Below are positions 1 through 6,339 of a DNA stretch of 8,641 nt, piece after piece. A model generated the notes under the pieces. The model was not told the origin of the DNA. It ran no database searches and was given only the letters and a program-made list of their open reading frames with translations. The stretch comes from Collinsella sp. GTDB taxonomy: Bacteria > Actinomycetota > Coriobacteriia > Coriobacteriales > Coriobacteriaceae. Both the position numbers and the translations under genes were made by a program. The stretch is taken from positions 16,868 to 25,508 of the forward strand of contig DXZO01000021.1 in NCBI GenBank assembly GCA_019419625.1. Direction: 5' to 3'. Each line of letters starts with the position of its first letter. Positions within the stretch are counted from its first letter, which is position 1.

Positions 1-961
1 CGCCGGCGCCTATGCGCCCGCCGATGCCGAGCTCATGATCGAGGGCTTCGGTGCTGCAGCCACACGCCCGGTCACGCTGCGCGCCAACACGCTCAGGGCG
101 ACCGCCGAGGGCATCGCTGCGGCGCTCGATGCCGCCGGCATCGCCCACAACCCCGTCGCCTGGTACCCAGACGCCTTCATCCTGCCCGACGCCCAGGTTT
201 CCGACCTGTGGGACCTCGACATCTACCGCGACGGCAAGATCTACCTGCAGAGCTTGTCGTCCATGATGCCTCCTTTGGTGCTGGGCGCTCAGGCAGGCGA
301 GGACATCCTGGACATGTGCGCAGCCCCTGGCGGCAAGACGACGCAGATCGCCGCCCTCACGCAGGGGCAGGCGCACCTTACCGCCTGCGAGATGAGCATT
401 CCCCGCGCCGAGAAGCTCGAAGCCAACCTCCACCGCCAAGGCGCAAAAAACGTGCCCGTCATGCGCACCGACGCACGCGAGCTCGACGAGTTCTTCCGCT
501 TTGACCGCATCCTGCTCGACGCTCCCTGCACCGGCACGGGCACCGTTATCAGCGGCAACGAGAAAAGCCTGCGCGGCCTGACCGAGCAGCTGCTCGTCAA
601 ATGCGCCCGCTCGCAGCGTGCGCTTCTGGACCGCGCCATGGGAGCCCTCAAACCGGGCGGCACGCTCGTCTATTCGACTTGTTCGATCTTGCCGCAGGAA
701 AACGAGGACGCCCTGCAAGAGGCCCTCGACAAGCATATGGACTGCGAGCTCATCCCCCTCGACGGCACGCCAAGCGAAAGTGAGGCACGCCGCGCCCAGG
801 AAGCTGGCGAGGAGCCGCGCATCGAGTCCAACGCCCTGACCGAGGCCATTGCCGCGGGTCAGGTATCGGCCATCGCCAACGGCCTGTCCGGCACGCTCAC
901 CATTCCGCCTAGCCGCGACTTTGAGGGCTTCTACATTGCCCTGATCCGAAAACGCAGCTAG
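1..961 (+). CDS. RsmB/NOP family SAM-dependent RNA m5C methyltransferase, 5' end missing
   Basis: Cytoplasmic enzyme that transfers a methyl group from S-adenosylmethionine to C5 of a cytosine in rRNA or tRNA. The frame is open to the left edge (first full codon at base 2), so the true start lies outside and 319 residues are visible. Numbered from there, PVTLRANTLR (23-32) is the usual N-terminal RNA-binding segment of the family. DMCAAPGGKTT (104-114) is the SAM-binding motif I, Glu130 fits the ribose-binding acid, DAPCTGTG (173-180) is motif IV with Cys176, and YSTCS (224-228) is motif VI with Cys227. Both cysteines of the m5C mechanism are present, so the enzyme looks intact. Residues about 255-300 form an Ala/Glu-rich insertion before the final GFYIALIRK strand, and no PUA-type tail follows. 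The family is secure; which RNA and position it modifies cannot be told, so no symbol is given. Confidence 0.93.
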   Translation, partial: AGAYAPADAELMIEGFGAAATRPVTLRANTLRATAEGIAAALDAAGIAHNPVAWYPDAFILPDAQVSDLWDLDIYRDGKIYLQSLSSMMPPLVLGAQAGEDILDMCAAPGGKTTQIAALTQGQAHLTACEMSIPRAEKLEANLHRQGAKNVPVMRTDARELDEFFRFDRILLDAPCTGTGTVISGNEKSLRGLTEQLLVKCARSQRALLDRAMGALKPGGTLVYSTCSILPQENEDALQEALDKHMDCELIPLDGTPSESEARRAQEAGEEPRIESNALTEAIAAGQVSAIANGLSGTLTIPPSRDFEGFYIALIRKRS

Positions 962-999
962 CGCACGGATCCAAAACTCAACAAGCTATCTCCGTGCGC
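961..999. terminator. Possible bidirectional terminator hairpin between convergent genes
   Basis: GCGCACGGA (961-969) and TCCGTGCGC (991-999) form a perfect 9-bp inverted repeat with a 21-nt loop. It begins on the last base of the methyltransferase stop codon and includes the stop and last codons of the oppositely directed small membrane gene, the usual place for a shared terminator. The T-runs are poor (GTTTGCTCT on the right; a GTTTT on the minus strand lies several bases beyond the stem), so efficient intrinsic termination is uncertain. Confidence 0.4.
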
Positions 1000-1156
1000 G
1001 TTTGCTCTGCTGGTCGCGATGCTGTTTAAGCGTCGCGCGCTCCTTGCGTTCGGCCCTTTTGCCCTTAATGGCCGTGACCACAAAGTAGATGACCGCGGCG
1101 GCAACGATTGCGCCCACGCACAGGCCAATCGAGCTAAACATTGCTGTCAATTCCAT
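986..1156 (-). CDS. Small single-pass membrane protein (56 aa), function unknown
   Basis: This short gene lies on the minus strand, convergent with the methyltransferase (24 bases between the stops). It begins MELTAMFSS, continues with one hydrophobic helix at about residues 9-30 (GLCVGAIVAAAVIYFVVTAI is its core) and ends in a strongly basic tail (31-56; KGKRAERKER followed by more Lys/Arg and ending SKRARR). The positive-inside rule places the tail in the cytoplasm. Support for it being real: an AGAGAGGTGA ribosome binding site (plus strand 1163-1172) six bases before the ATG, a sensible membrane-protein composition, and no competing gene on the other strand. I do not recognise the family. 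It could be a small membrane regulator or accessory subunit, but nothing nearby points to a partner. Confidence 0.72.
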   Translation of the reverse strand: MELTAMFSSIGLCVGAIVAAAVIYFVVTAIKGKRAERKERATLKQHRDQQSKRARR

Positions 1157-1305
1157 ACCGCGTCACCTCTCTTTTAAACGGGACATTCAAGATAGCACCT
1201 CAATACCCGCCACCACAGCTCCTTCACGTTCGCCGGCCCTTCGGTCTAACGGATGGCGCGGCGGGGAAAAATCAACTCGTCAAACGATTTAGCAAGCACA
1301 ACGCT

Positions 1306-1338
1306 GCCGGTACCCTGCCGGCCGTCATCACATAGAAT
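1306..1338 (+). promoter_or_regulatory. Candidate promoter of the TIM-barrel gene, possibly giving a leaderless mRNA
   Basis: TAGAAT at 1333-1338 fits a -10 hexamer and ends nine bases before the ATG at 1348, so transcription would start within about three bases of the start codon. There is no recognisable -35 box at the usual distance. Instead a small inverted repeat GCCGG (1306-1310) / CCGGC (1318-1322) covers that position and could bind an activator or repressor. The direct repeat CTGCCGG (1304-1310 and 1315-1321) overlaps it. Confidence 0.4.
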
Positions 1339-1347
1339 CGAGCCTCC

Positions 1348-2439
1348 ATGGATACCCTCAACGATCTAAACGAGCGCGTCGACGCCTTCGTCGGCACCAG
1401 TTCCTTCGACACGCCTGCCGCGGCAAACGACCAAGCTCCCATCGATGTGCCCGCCGAGGTTCACGAAGACATCGTCGCCTCGGTCGATTTCTCCGAGGTC
1501 GAGCTCGCAGACGAGTTCACCGAGCCCCAGGTAGCCGTGACCCCCAACGGACTGCTTCCCATGGAGCCGCTGCCCATCGACGGACGCCTGCGCAAGGCTG
1601 CCCTTCGCATGCCCGACGAGATCGAGGAGGCCAGCGGCTTCACGCTCTTTGGCCGCCGCATCAAGTCGCTCATTTACACCACCGATGTCGCGGTTATCCG
1701 CAACTCCAACGCCGATGCCGTCTTTGCGGTCTACCCTTTCACGCCGCAGCCCGCCATTACGCAAGCGCTGCTGACCGTCGCCGAGTGCCCGGTCTTCGTA
1801 GGCGTGGGCGGTGGCACCACCACCGGCAAGCGCTCCGTTCAGATGGCAGCCGTCTCCGAGATGCAGGGCGCGGCGGGATGCGTGGTCAACTCCCCCGCCA
1901 CCGCCGAGATGGTCGAGCACATCACCAACATCGCCGACATCCCCGTCATCGCTACGGTCGTTCGCTGCGACGACGATGCCCACGCCAAGGTGCGCGCTGG
2001 AGCCAAGATTCTCAACATCGCCGCCGGCAAGAACACGCCCCAGGTCCTACGCGAGCTGCGCAAGCACTATCCCAACCTGCCGCTCATCGCGCCGGGCGGC
2101 AAGACGCCAGAGAGCATCCGTGAAACCATCGCCGCCGGCGCCAACGCCATCATCTGGACGCCGCCTTCGGCCCAGCAGCTACAGACCGACATGATGCAGC
2201 GTTATCGCAAGATGAAGGAAGACGCCACACCTGTCATCTCGCACGACGATGTGCCCATTATCGACCAGGTCTCCGCCGCCGAGGTCAGCCAGGTCGAGAA
2301 CATGAATCCCGACGTGCCGATTCCCGACGAAGTCATCGAGCGCGTCGCCTCGATCCACGAGCGCGTCGAGGAGCGTCGCGCCAACCGCGGGCTCAAGCCC
2401 TCACTGCACGGCTTTTTCTTCCGAGGAAAGAAACGCTAA
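1348..2439 (+). CDS. TIM-barrel 'hydrolase' family protein of unknown function, with acidic N-terminal extension
   Basis: The 363-residue product resembles a family commonly labelled 'hydrolase' in gut Firmicutes and Actinobacteria. The conserved part starts near residue 88 (MPDEIEEASGFTLFGRRIKS, 88-107) and shows TIM-barrel-like alternation: TTDVAVIRN (111-119), ADAVFAVYPFTPQ (122-134), PVFVGVGGGTTTGKR (148-162), GAAGCVVNSP (174-183), IPVIATVV (198-205), GAKILNIAAG (218-227), PLIAPGGKTPESI (245-257) and GANAIIWTPPS (264-274). The GG at 250-251 and the strand after it resemble the phosphate-binding end of phosphate-binding barrels; that is inference, and no catalytic residue can be assigned. 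Residues 1-80 are acidic and low in complexity, apparently extra to the family. The C-terminus ends HGFFFRGKKR, an aromatic/basic tail that might touch the membrane. The start is fixed by an in-frame TAG at 1333-1335 and there is no Shine-Dalgarno before it. A strong terminator follows. Confidence 0.8.
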   Translation: MDTLNDLNERVDAFVGTSSFDTPAAANDQAPIDVPAEVHEDIVASVDFSEVELADEFTEPQVAVTPNGLLPMEPLPIDGRLRKAALRMPDEIEEASGFTLFGRRIKSLIYTTDVAVIRNSNADAVFAVYPFTPQPAITQALLTVAECPVFVGVGGGTTTGKRSVQMAAVSEMQGAAGCVVNSPATAEMVEHITNIADIPVIATVVRCDDDAHAKVRAGAKILNIAAGKNTPQVLRELRKHYPNLPLIAPGGKTPESIRETIAAGANAIIWTPPSAQQLQTDMMQRYRKMKEDATPVISHDDVPIIDQVSAAEVSQVENMNPDVPIPDEVIERVASIHERVEERRANRGLKPSLHGFFFRGKKR

Positions 2440-2451
2440 CCGCAACAGCAA

Positions 2452-2484
2452 GGCCCGCCCCACAAACGTGAGGCGGGCCGTTTT
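2452..2484 (+). terminator. Rho-independent terminator after the TIM-barrel gene
   Basis: GGCCCGCC (2452-2459) pairs with GGCGGGCC (2472-2479). After one mismatch CAC (2461-2463) pairs with GTG (2468-2470) around an AAAC tetraloop, and GTTTTCGTTT follows. It lies 12 bases after the TAA. It also sits about 40 bases beyond the end of the convergent degV gene and may act weakly in that direction, though the minus-strand T-run is poor. Confidence 0.9.
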
Positions 2485-2519
2485 CGTTTGAGCAATCATG
2501 CAGCGATGTGATGGGGCAA

Positions 2520-3410
2520 TTAATCCACGCGCTTGTCGCCCATAAAGAAGAGCGCCACCGTACCAGGTCCGGTATGCGAGCCAATCAAAGTACCGATGTC
2601 ATTGATCTCAATCTTGCCTTTAAGCTGCGGAACCTGTTCCTCAATCAGCGCCGCAACTGCCTCGGCATCCTCGCGACACGCCGAGTGCGACATGATGCAC
2701 TTACCCGAATAATCCGCACCGTCCTGCACATGTGCCACCATGGTCTTAGCCATCTCGGAAATCGCGCGCTTCTTAGTGCGAATCTTCTCACGTGGCGACA
2801 GCCCACCTTCGCAATCGACCGTCATAAGCGGGCAAATCTTAAGCGCCGTGCCGATGATCGCGCTCGCAGCCGAAATGCGACCGCCGCGCAGGTAGCTCGA
2901 CAGATCGGTCGAGAAGAACCAGTGGTGCAGGTTGAGCTTGTGCTCCTCGATCCAGGCAGCCGTCTCGTCGAGTGAAGCCCCGCTATCGCGCACATCGGCG
3001 GCATATTCCAGCAACAGGCCAAAGCCCGAAGACGCCCCCAGCGAATCGATGACGCGCACCTTGCCGCCCTGGGGATAGCGATCCGCGAGCATCTGCGCCG
3101 CAACGCAGGCCGATCCATACGTGCCCGAAATACCCGATGACAACGTCAGGTGCAGCACGTCTTTACCCTCGGCAACAAACGGCTCCCAAAACTCCTCGTA
3201 CTCACCCACGCTCACCTGAGACGTCTTGGGCATGGCGCCCGCGGCAATCTGGGCAAAAAACTTGTCCGGCGTAATCGACTGATACAGATCGTCCGTATAG
3301 ACAACATCGTCGATCTCGTAATGAAAATACGCGACGGGAATATTGCGCGATTCAAAGAACTCCCGAGTTCGGTCGGCGGCAGATTCACAGGTCAGGACAA
3401 AATCACTCAT
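2520..3410 (-). CDS. DegV family (FakB-like) fatty-acid-binding protein
   Basis: The 296-residue protein belongs to the DegV family, whose FakB members hold a fatty acid for phosphorylation by FakA so that exogenous or recycled acyl chains enter phospholipids. The visible marks are: N-terminal FVLTCESAAD (4-13), the lipid-head contact region PKTSQVS (61-67), TLSSGISGTYGSA (89-101), STDLSSYLRGGRIS (167-180) linking the two domains, and C-terminal IGSHTGPGTVALFF (276-289) with the conserved His279 and GPG. Length matches the family. The start at 3410 is preferred over an in-frame ATG at 3428 because AAGGAG (plus strand 3417-3422) lies six bases before it and inside the longer version. No fakA kinase gene is in the window, so a FakB role is inferred from the family. 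It is divergent from fbp and transcribed alone. Confidence 0.93.
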   Translation of the reverse strand: MSDFVLTCESAADRTREFFESRNIPVAYFHYEIDDVVYTDDLYQSITPDKFFAQIAAGAMPKTSQVSVGEYEEFWEPFVAEGKDVLHLTLSSGISGTYGSACVAAQMLADRYPQGGKVRVIDSLGASSGFGLLLEYAADVRDSGASLDETAAWIEEHKLNLHHWFFSTDLSSYLRGGRISAASAIIGTALKICPLMTVDCEGGLSPREKIRTKKRAISEMAKTMVAHVQDGADYSGKCIMSHSACREDAEAVAALIEEQVPQLKGKIEINDIGTLIGSHTGPGTVALFFMGDKRVD

Positions 3411-3416
3411 ATGAGG

Positions 3417-3422
3417 CTCCTT
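3417..3422 (-). promoter_or_regulatory. Ribosome binding site that fixes the degV-family start
   Basis: AAGGAG read on the minus strand, six bases before the ATG at 3410. It falls inside the coding region of the longer alternative that would begin at 3428, which argues for the shorter protein. Confidence 0.8.
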
Positions 3423-3438
3423 ACTCATTGCTGCGCAA

Positions 3439-3447
3439 ATTATCGCA
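3439..3447 (-). promoter_or_regulatory. Extended -10 promoter of the degV-family gene
   Basis: Minus-strand TGC-GATAAT (hexamer at plus 3439-3444, TGn at 3445-3447) matches an extended -10 element. The start of transcription would be near 3432, leaving a leader of about 20 bases. No good -35 box is visible, which the TGn element can compensate for. ACATATGT (3467-3474), a perfect 8-bp palindrome, lies just upstream near the -35 position. Confidence 0.5.
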
Positions 3448-3673
3448 CAGTGAGCCTACATACGGTACATATGTCCACTATTTACCAAATCGAACCAAAA
3501 ATAGCGAACATCTTTACCACCATCGTCTCCACCGGCCCCACGCATAAATATCTGAGAAAACACCCTCTGTCGTCTCCACTCAACCGCCATATCTACCTCA
3601 ACTAAATCGATTTACCAAACCGTTCAGCCGACAATTCAGCCGCTGGCGCAAAATCGAAACAAAAGCGGCGCAT
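3448..3673. other. Non-coding divergent region with short repeated motifs
   Basis: About 320 bases separate the degV and fbp start codons and I see no credible gene in them; the composition is clearly more AT-rich than the flanking genes. Repeated elements are visible. TTTACCAA occurs at 3481, 3611 and 3704. An AAATCGAA-plus-CAAAA block occurs near 3486-3500 and again near 3650-3664. TTCAGCCG is repeated exactly 12 bases apart (3623-3630, 3635-3642). These may be binding sites for regulators of either gene; no named site is recognised. Confidence 0.45.
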
Positions 3674-3703
3674 ACTGATAAACGTTTGACGCTGTTTATC
3701 AGT
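3674..3703. promoter_or_regulatory. Operator-like perfect inverted repeat upstream of fbp
   Basis: ACTGATAAAC (3674-3683) and GTTTATCAGT (3694-3703) are perfect 10-base inverted repeats separated by 10 bases, ending 27 bases before the fbp ATG. The left arm overlaps a second palindrome, AAACGTTT (3680-3687), whose CG centre resembles the core of LacI-family operators. As RNA it could form a hairpin followed by four U, so a weak terminator or attenuator is an alternative, but the AT-rich stem and 10-base loop fit a protein-binding site better. Confidence 0.6.
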
Positions 3704-3718
3704 TTTACCAACCCCATC

Positions 3719-3724
3719 GGAAGG
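3719..3724 (+). promoter_or_regulatory. Ribosome binding site that fixes the fbp start
   Basis: GGAAGG six bases before the ATG at 3731. The frame stays open upstream to a TTG at 3686, but that start would lie inside the inverted repeat and has no Shine-Dalgarno sequence. Confidence 0.85.
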
Positions 3725-3730
3725 TGTTTC

Positions 3731-5647
3731 ATGGTCGCATTCGATCGCAATCCGCAAGACTTCAAGTATCTGCGTCTGCTGTCGAAACAATTTCCCACCG
3801 AGCAATCCGCATTTACCGAGATCATCAATCTCTCGGCCATTCTCAACCTGCCCAAAGGCACCGAACATTTTATGAGCGACGTGCATGGCGAGTACGAAGC
3901 CTTTATGCACATCCTCAACAACTGCTCGGGCGTCGTGCGCGAGCATATCGACGAAATCTTTGGCGAAACGCTCTCCTTTGACGAGAAGGGCGAGCTGTGC
4001 ACGCTTATCTACTACCCGCGCGAGAAGATCGAGCTGGTCCGCAGCCAGCGCGAGGACTCACCCACCTGGTACAAGACGATGCTTGACCAGCTCATCATGG
4101 TCGCTCGTTCGCTTTCAAGCCGCTACACGCGCTCCAAGGTGCGTAAGGCCATCCCGCGCGATTACGCCTATATCATCGACGAGTTGTTACACACGCACCC
4201 GGACGAGAACAACTATCGCGTGCGCTATCACGAGCGCATCGTGGAGTCCATCCTAGAGACCGCCAGCGCCGACGACTTTATCGAGTCGCTCGCCTCGCTC
4301 ATCAAGCGCCTGGCCGTCGACCACCTGCACCTGGTGGGCGATATCTTCGACCGCGGTGGCGGCGCGGCCAAGATTATGGACCGCCTGCTCACCTACCATT
4401 CACTCGACATCCAGTGGGGCAACCACGACCTGCTGTGGATGGGCGCTGCGGCCGGTGAACCTGCCTGCATCGCCACGGTGCTGCGCAACAACCTACGCTA
4501 CGACAACTACGAGATCCTCGAGAACGACTACGGCATCTCGCTGCGTGAGCTTGTCGCCTTTGCCGATGCCACCTACACCGCCGGTGAGTCCATCACCCCG
4601 CTGATCAAGGCCATCAACGTCCTACTCTTTAAGCTCGAGGGCCAGATTATCCAGCGCCATCCCGAGTTCGACATGACCGACCGCCTGTTACTCGACAAGA
4701 TCGATCACGACACCGGCACGGTCACGCTCGCCGACGGCAGCGTGTGGCCGCTCACGACCAACGACTTCCCCACCGTCGACCCGACGGACCCCTATACGCT
4801 CACGTCTCAGGAGCAGCACATCATCGACAAGCTCGTGTCCGAGTTTGTCACCGCCGATCACCTGCATCGCCATATCGATTTCCTCTATTCCCACGGCTCG
4901 ATGTACAAGGTCGCCAACGGCAACCTGCTGTTCCATGGCTGCGTGCCGCTCAACGAAGACGGCACCTTTAGCAGCATGAACTGCCTGGGCACCTGGCACG
5001 CTGGCCGCGATTATCTCGATTTTTGCGACCACATCGCCCGCCGCGCCTGGCGCGTGGGCGACCGCGACGCTCTCGACTGGATGTGGTACCTGTGGATTGG
5101 CTTTAACTCACCCGCCAGCGGACGCCTGGTGCGCACCTTTGAGCGCGCCTATATCGCCGATAAGAGCACCTGGGTCGAGCCGATGGACCCGTACTTTACG
5201 CTTACCAAGTCGCCCTCGGTCTGCGATGACATCATGCGCGAGTTTGGCGTCGCGCCCATGGCATGCTCACCGACCGGTCACATCATCAACGGCCACACGC
5301 CCGTTAAAACCACCAAGGGCGAGCAGCCCATCCGCGCCGAGGGCAAGCTGCTGGTCATCGATGGCGGCTTCTGCCGCGCTTACCATCCCAAGACGGGTAT
5401 CGCCGGCTATACGCTCATCTCGAGCTCGCGCGGCTGCCGCCTCAAGTCGCACCGGGCCTTTACGACGGTTGCCGAGGCACTCACGCGCAACGTGGACATC
5501 GAAAGCGAGACCAACCGTTTTGACCAAGCAGACCGTCGCCGCATGGTGAGCGACACCGATACTGGCGCCAAGATTCGCAGCCAGATCCAGGATCTGCGCC
5601 AGCTGCTCGATGCATATAGAAACGGTGCTATCGAGGAGCGCGTCTAG
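3731..5647 (+). CDS. fbp: Fructose-1,6-bisphosphatase, class III
   Basis: This cytoplasmic enzyme hydrolyses fructose 1,6-bisphosphate to fructose 6-phosphate and phosphate, the irreversible step of gluconeogenesis. The 638-residue length is typical of the large class III enzymes, exemplified by Bacillus subtilis Fbp, which are unrelated to the short class I and II enzymes. The metallophosphatase motifs are in order: MSDVHGE (48-54, Asp50 and His52), GDIFDRGG (203-210, Asp204 and Asp207), GNHD (230-233) and, much later, NGHTP (520-524, His522). Between them lies the family-specific insert (about 250-390), followed by YSHGSMYKV (386-394), FHGCVP (401-406) and LVIDGGFCRAYH (541-552). All expected metal ligands appear intact. 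The start rests on GGAAGG at 3719. The gene is probably controlled through the inverted repeat at 3674-3703. There is no terminator directly after it, so the first GtrA gene, 78 bases on, may be cotranscribed. Confidence 0.96.
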   Translation: MVAFDRNPQDFKYLRLLSKQFPTEQSAFTEIINLSAILNLPKGTEHFMSDVHGEYEAFMHILNNCSGVVREHIDEIFGETLSFDEKGELCTLIYYPREKIELVRSQREDSPTWYKTMLDQLIMVARSLSSRYTRSKVRKAIPRDYAYIIDELLHTHPDENNYRVRYHERIVESILETASADDFIESLASLIKRLAVDHLHLVGDIFDRGGGAAKIMDRLLTYHSLDIQWGNHDLLWMGAAAGEPACIATVLRNNLRYDNYEILENDYGISLRELVAFADATYTAGESITPLIKAINVLLFKLEGQIIQRHPEFDMTDRLLLDKIDHDTGTVTLADGSVWPLTTNDFPTVDPTDPYTLTSQEQHIIDKLVSEFVTADHLHRHIDFLYSHGSMYKVANGNLLFHGCVPLNEDGTFSSMNCLGTWHAGRDYLDFCDHIARRAWRVGDRDALDWMWYLWIGFNSPASGRLVRTFERAYIADKSTWVEPMDPYFTLTKSPSVCDDIMREFGVAPMACSPTGHIINGHTPVKTTKGEQPIRAEGKLLVIDGGFCRAYHPKTGIAGYTLISSSRGCRLKSHRAFTTVAEALTRNVDIESETNRFDQADRRRMVSDTDTGAKIRSQIQDLRQLLDAYRNGAIEERV

Positions 5648-5657
5648 CCCCACCCGC

Positions 5658-5692
5658 GGGGATTGGCTAAACTTGCTGAGTTTGTCATCCCC
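5658..5692 (+). other. Two-tier RNA hairpin between fbp and the first GtrA gene
   Basis: GGGGAT (5658-5663) pairs with ATCCCC (5687-5692), and within it AAACT (5669-5673) pairs with AGTTT (5679-5683) around a TGCTG loop. No T-run follows, so it is not a standard terminator. It could stabilise the 3' end of fbp mRNA or slow transcription into the next gene. Confidence 0.35.
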
Positions 5693-5725
5693 ACGGCGTC
5701 CCGGCGCCACCCTAAGGCAGGTACC

Positions 5726-6121
5726 ATGCAAAAGCTCCTTGCGCAGATCATGAAATTTGGCGTCGTCGGTGTCATTGCCACGGTTATCGACTTTGGCATT
5801 ATGAATCTGCTCCACTACGGTCTGGGCCTTAACATCCTAATCGCCAACACCAGCGGCTTTATCATCTCACTCATCTTTAACTACCTCGCAAGCATGAAAT
5901 ACGTGTTTGCGCACAAGGAAGGCATAAGCCGCCGCCGCGAGTTCATTATCTTTGTCGTGCTGTCCGTGATCGGCCTGGCACTCAACGACGGTATCGTGTT
6001 GACACTCAACGCCGGCCTGGGACTCGAGGCCAATATCGCCAAGATCTGCGCCACCGCGCTTGTCATGGTCTACAACTTTGTGACCCGAAAGATCTTCCTG
6101 GAAGGCGACGAGACCAAGTAA
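5726..6121 (+). CDS. GtrA family four-helix membrane protein, first copy
   Basis: The 131-residue product is a GtrA-like protein. The family is thought to help move or present lipid-linked (polyprenyl) sugars across the cytoplasmic membrane for modification of surface glycans, teichoic acids or O-antigen. Four hydrophobic helices are visible at about 9-30, 36-55, 73-94 and 104-122. Family marks are KFGVVG (10-15), FNYLASMKYVF (51-61), a charged cytoplasmic loop AHKEGISRRREF (62-73) and YNFVTRKIFL (116-125). The ATG at 5726 follows AAGG (5714-5717) with a spacing of 8. A TTG at 5663 would add 21 non-hydrophobic residues and has no ribosome site, so it was rejected. It lies between fbp and a second, similar GtrA gene. 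No glycosyltransferase is close by, so the substrate is unknown. Confidence 0.9.
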   Translation: MQKLLAQIMKFGVVGVIATVIDFGIMNLLHYGLGLNILIANTSGFIISLIFNYLASMKYVFAHKEGISRRREFIIFVVLSVIGLALNDGIVLTLNAGLGLEANIAKICATALVMVYNFVTRKIFLEGDETK

Positions 6122-6187
6122 CTCGCAACCTTACAGCTTTACGATGCCCACGGATGACGCGCGTCGAGCGCTGTGTTGTTCGTGGGT

Positions 6188-6211
6188 TTTGCTCGTTTAC
6201 GGGCAAATTTT
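6188..6211 (+). terminator. Possible weak terminator between the GtrA genes
   Basis: TTTGCTCG (6188-6195) pairs with CGGGCAAA (6200-6207, one G-T pair) around a TTTA loop and is followed by TTTTC. It starts 66 bases after the first GtrA stop. A competing outer hairpin CCCACG (6147-6152) / CGTGGG (6181-6186), also followed by TTTT, lies just upstream. Either would separate the two genes into different transcripts, but the T-runs are short. Confidence 0.4.
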
Positions 6212-6251
6212 CAACGTTTGCGGATTAGCTCTTGAAAATTTGGCGAGTTCG

Positions 6252-6257
6252 TATAGT
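6252..6257 (+). promoter_or_regulatory. Candidate -10 box for the second GtrA gene
   Basis: TATAGT, about 80 bases before the GTG start. TTGAAA at 6232-6237 is 14 bases away, which is too close for an ordinary -35 box. The site is suggestive only because it follows a possible terminator in an AT-rich gap. Confidence 0.25.
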
Positions 6258-6339
6258 TCTTGGCAAAGACCTTACGTTTCCCTTGCAAAAGCTCTAAAGT
6301 ATCCTCTGCTCGATTTATCAACGCATTGGATGTGATTAC

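Noticed and set aside
1089..1335. Two short plus-strand frames between the methyltransferase and the TIM-barrel gene
   Set aside because: Neither has a ribosome site or a protein-like sequence, and both overlap the better-supported small membrane gene on the minus strand.
1366..1983. 205-codon minus-strand frame inside the TIM-barrel gene
   Set aside because: The Gly/Asp/Val-rich product is a codon-bias shadow of the plus-strand gene.
3150..3605. 151-codon plus-strand frame over the start of the DegV gene and the gap
   Set aside because: It is antisense to DegV, and its tail runs through AT-rich non-coding DNA with no coding character.
3678..3691. Catabolite-response (cre) element upstream of fbp
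   Set aside because: Only the central AAACGTTT core fits; the flanking TG and CA positions of the cre consensus do not match.
3686..3730. Upstream TTG start extending Fbp by 15 residues
   Set aside because: It lies inside the inverted repeat and has no ribosome site, whereas GGAAGG precedes the ATG at 3731 at ideal spacing.
5663..5725. TTG start extending the first GtrA protein by 21 residues
   Set aside because: The extra residues are polar and unlike the family, and the start has no ribosome site.
5267..5815. 182-codon minus-strand frame at the fbp end
   Set aside because: It is antisense to conserved Fbp motifs and the start of GtrA, with no recognisable protein features.
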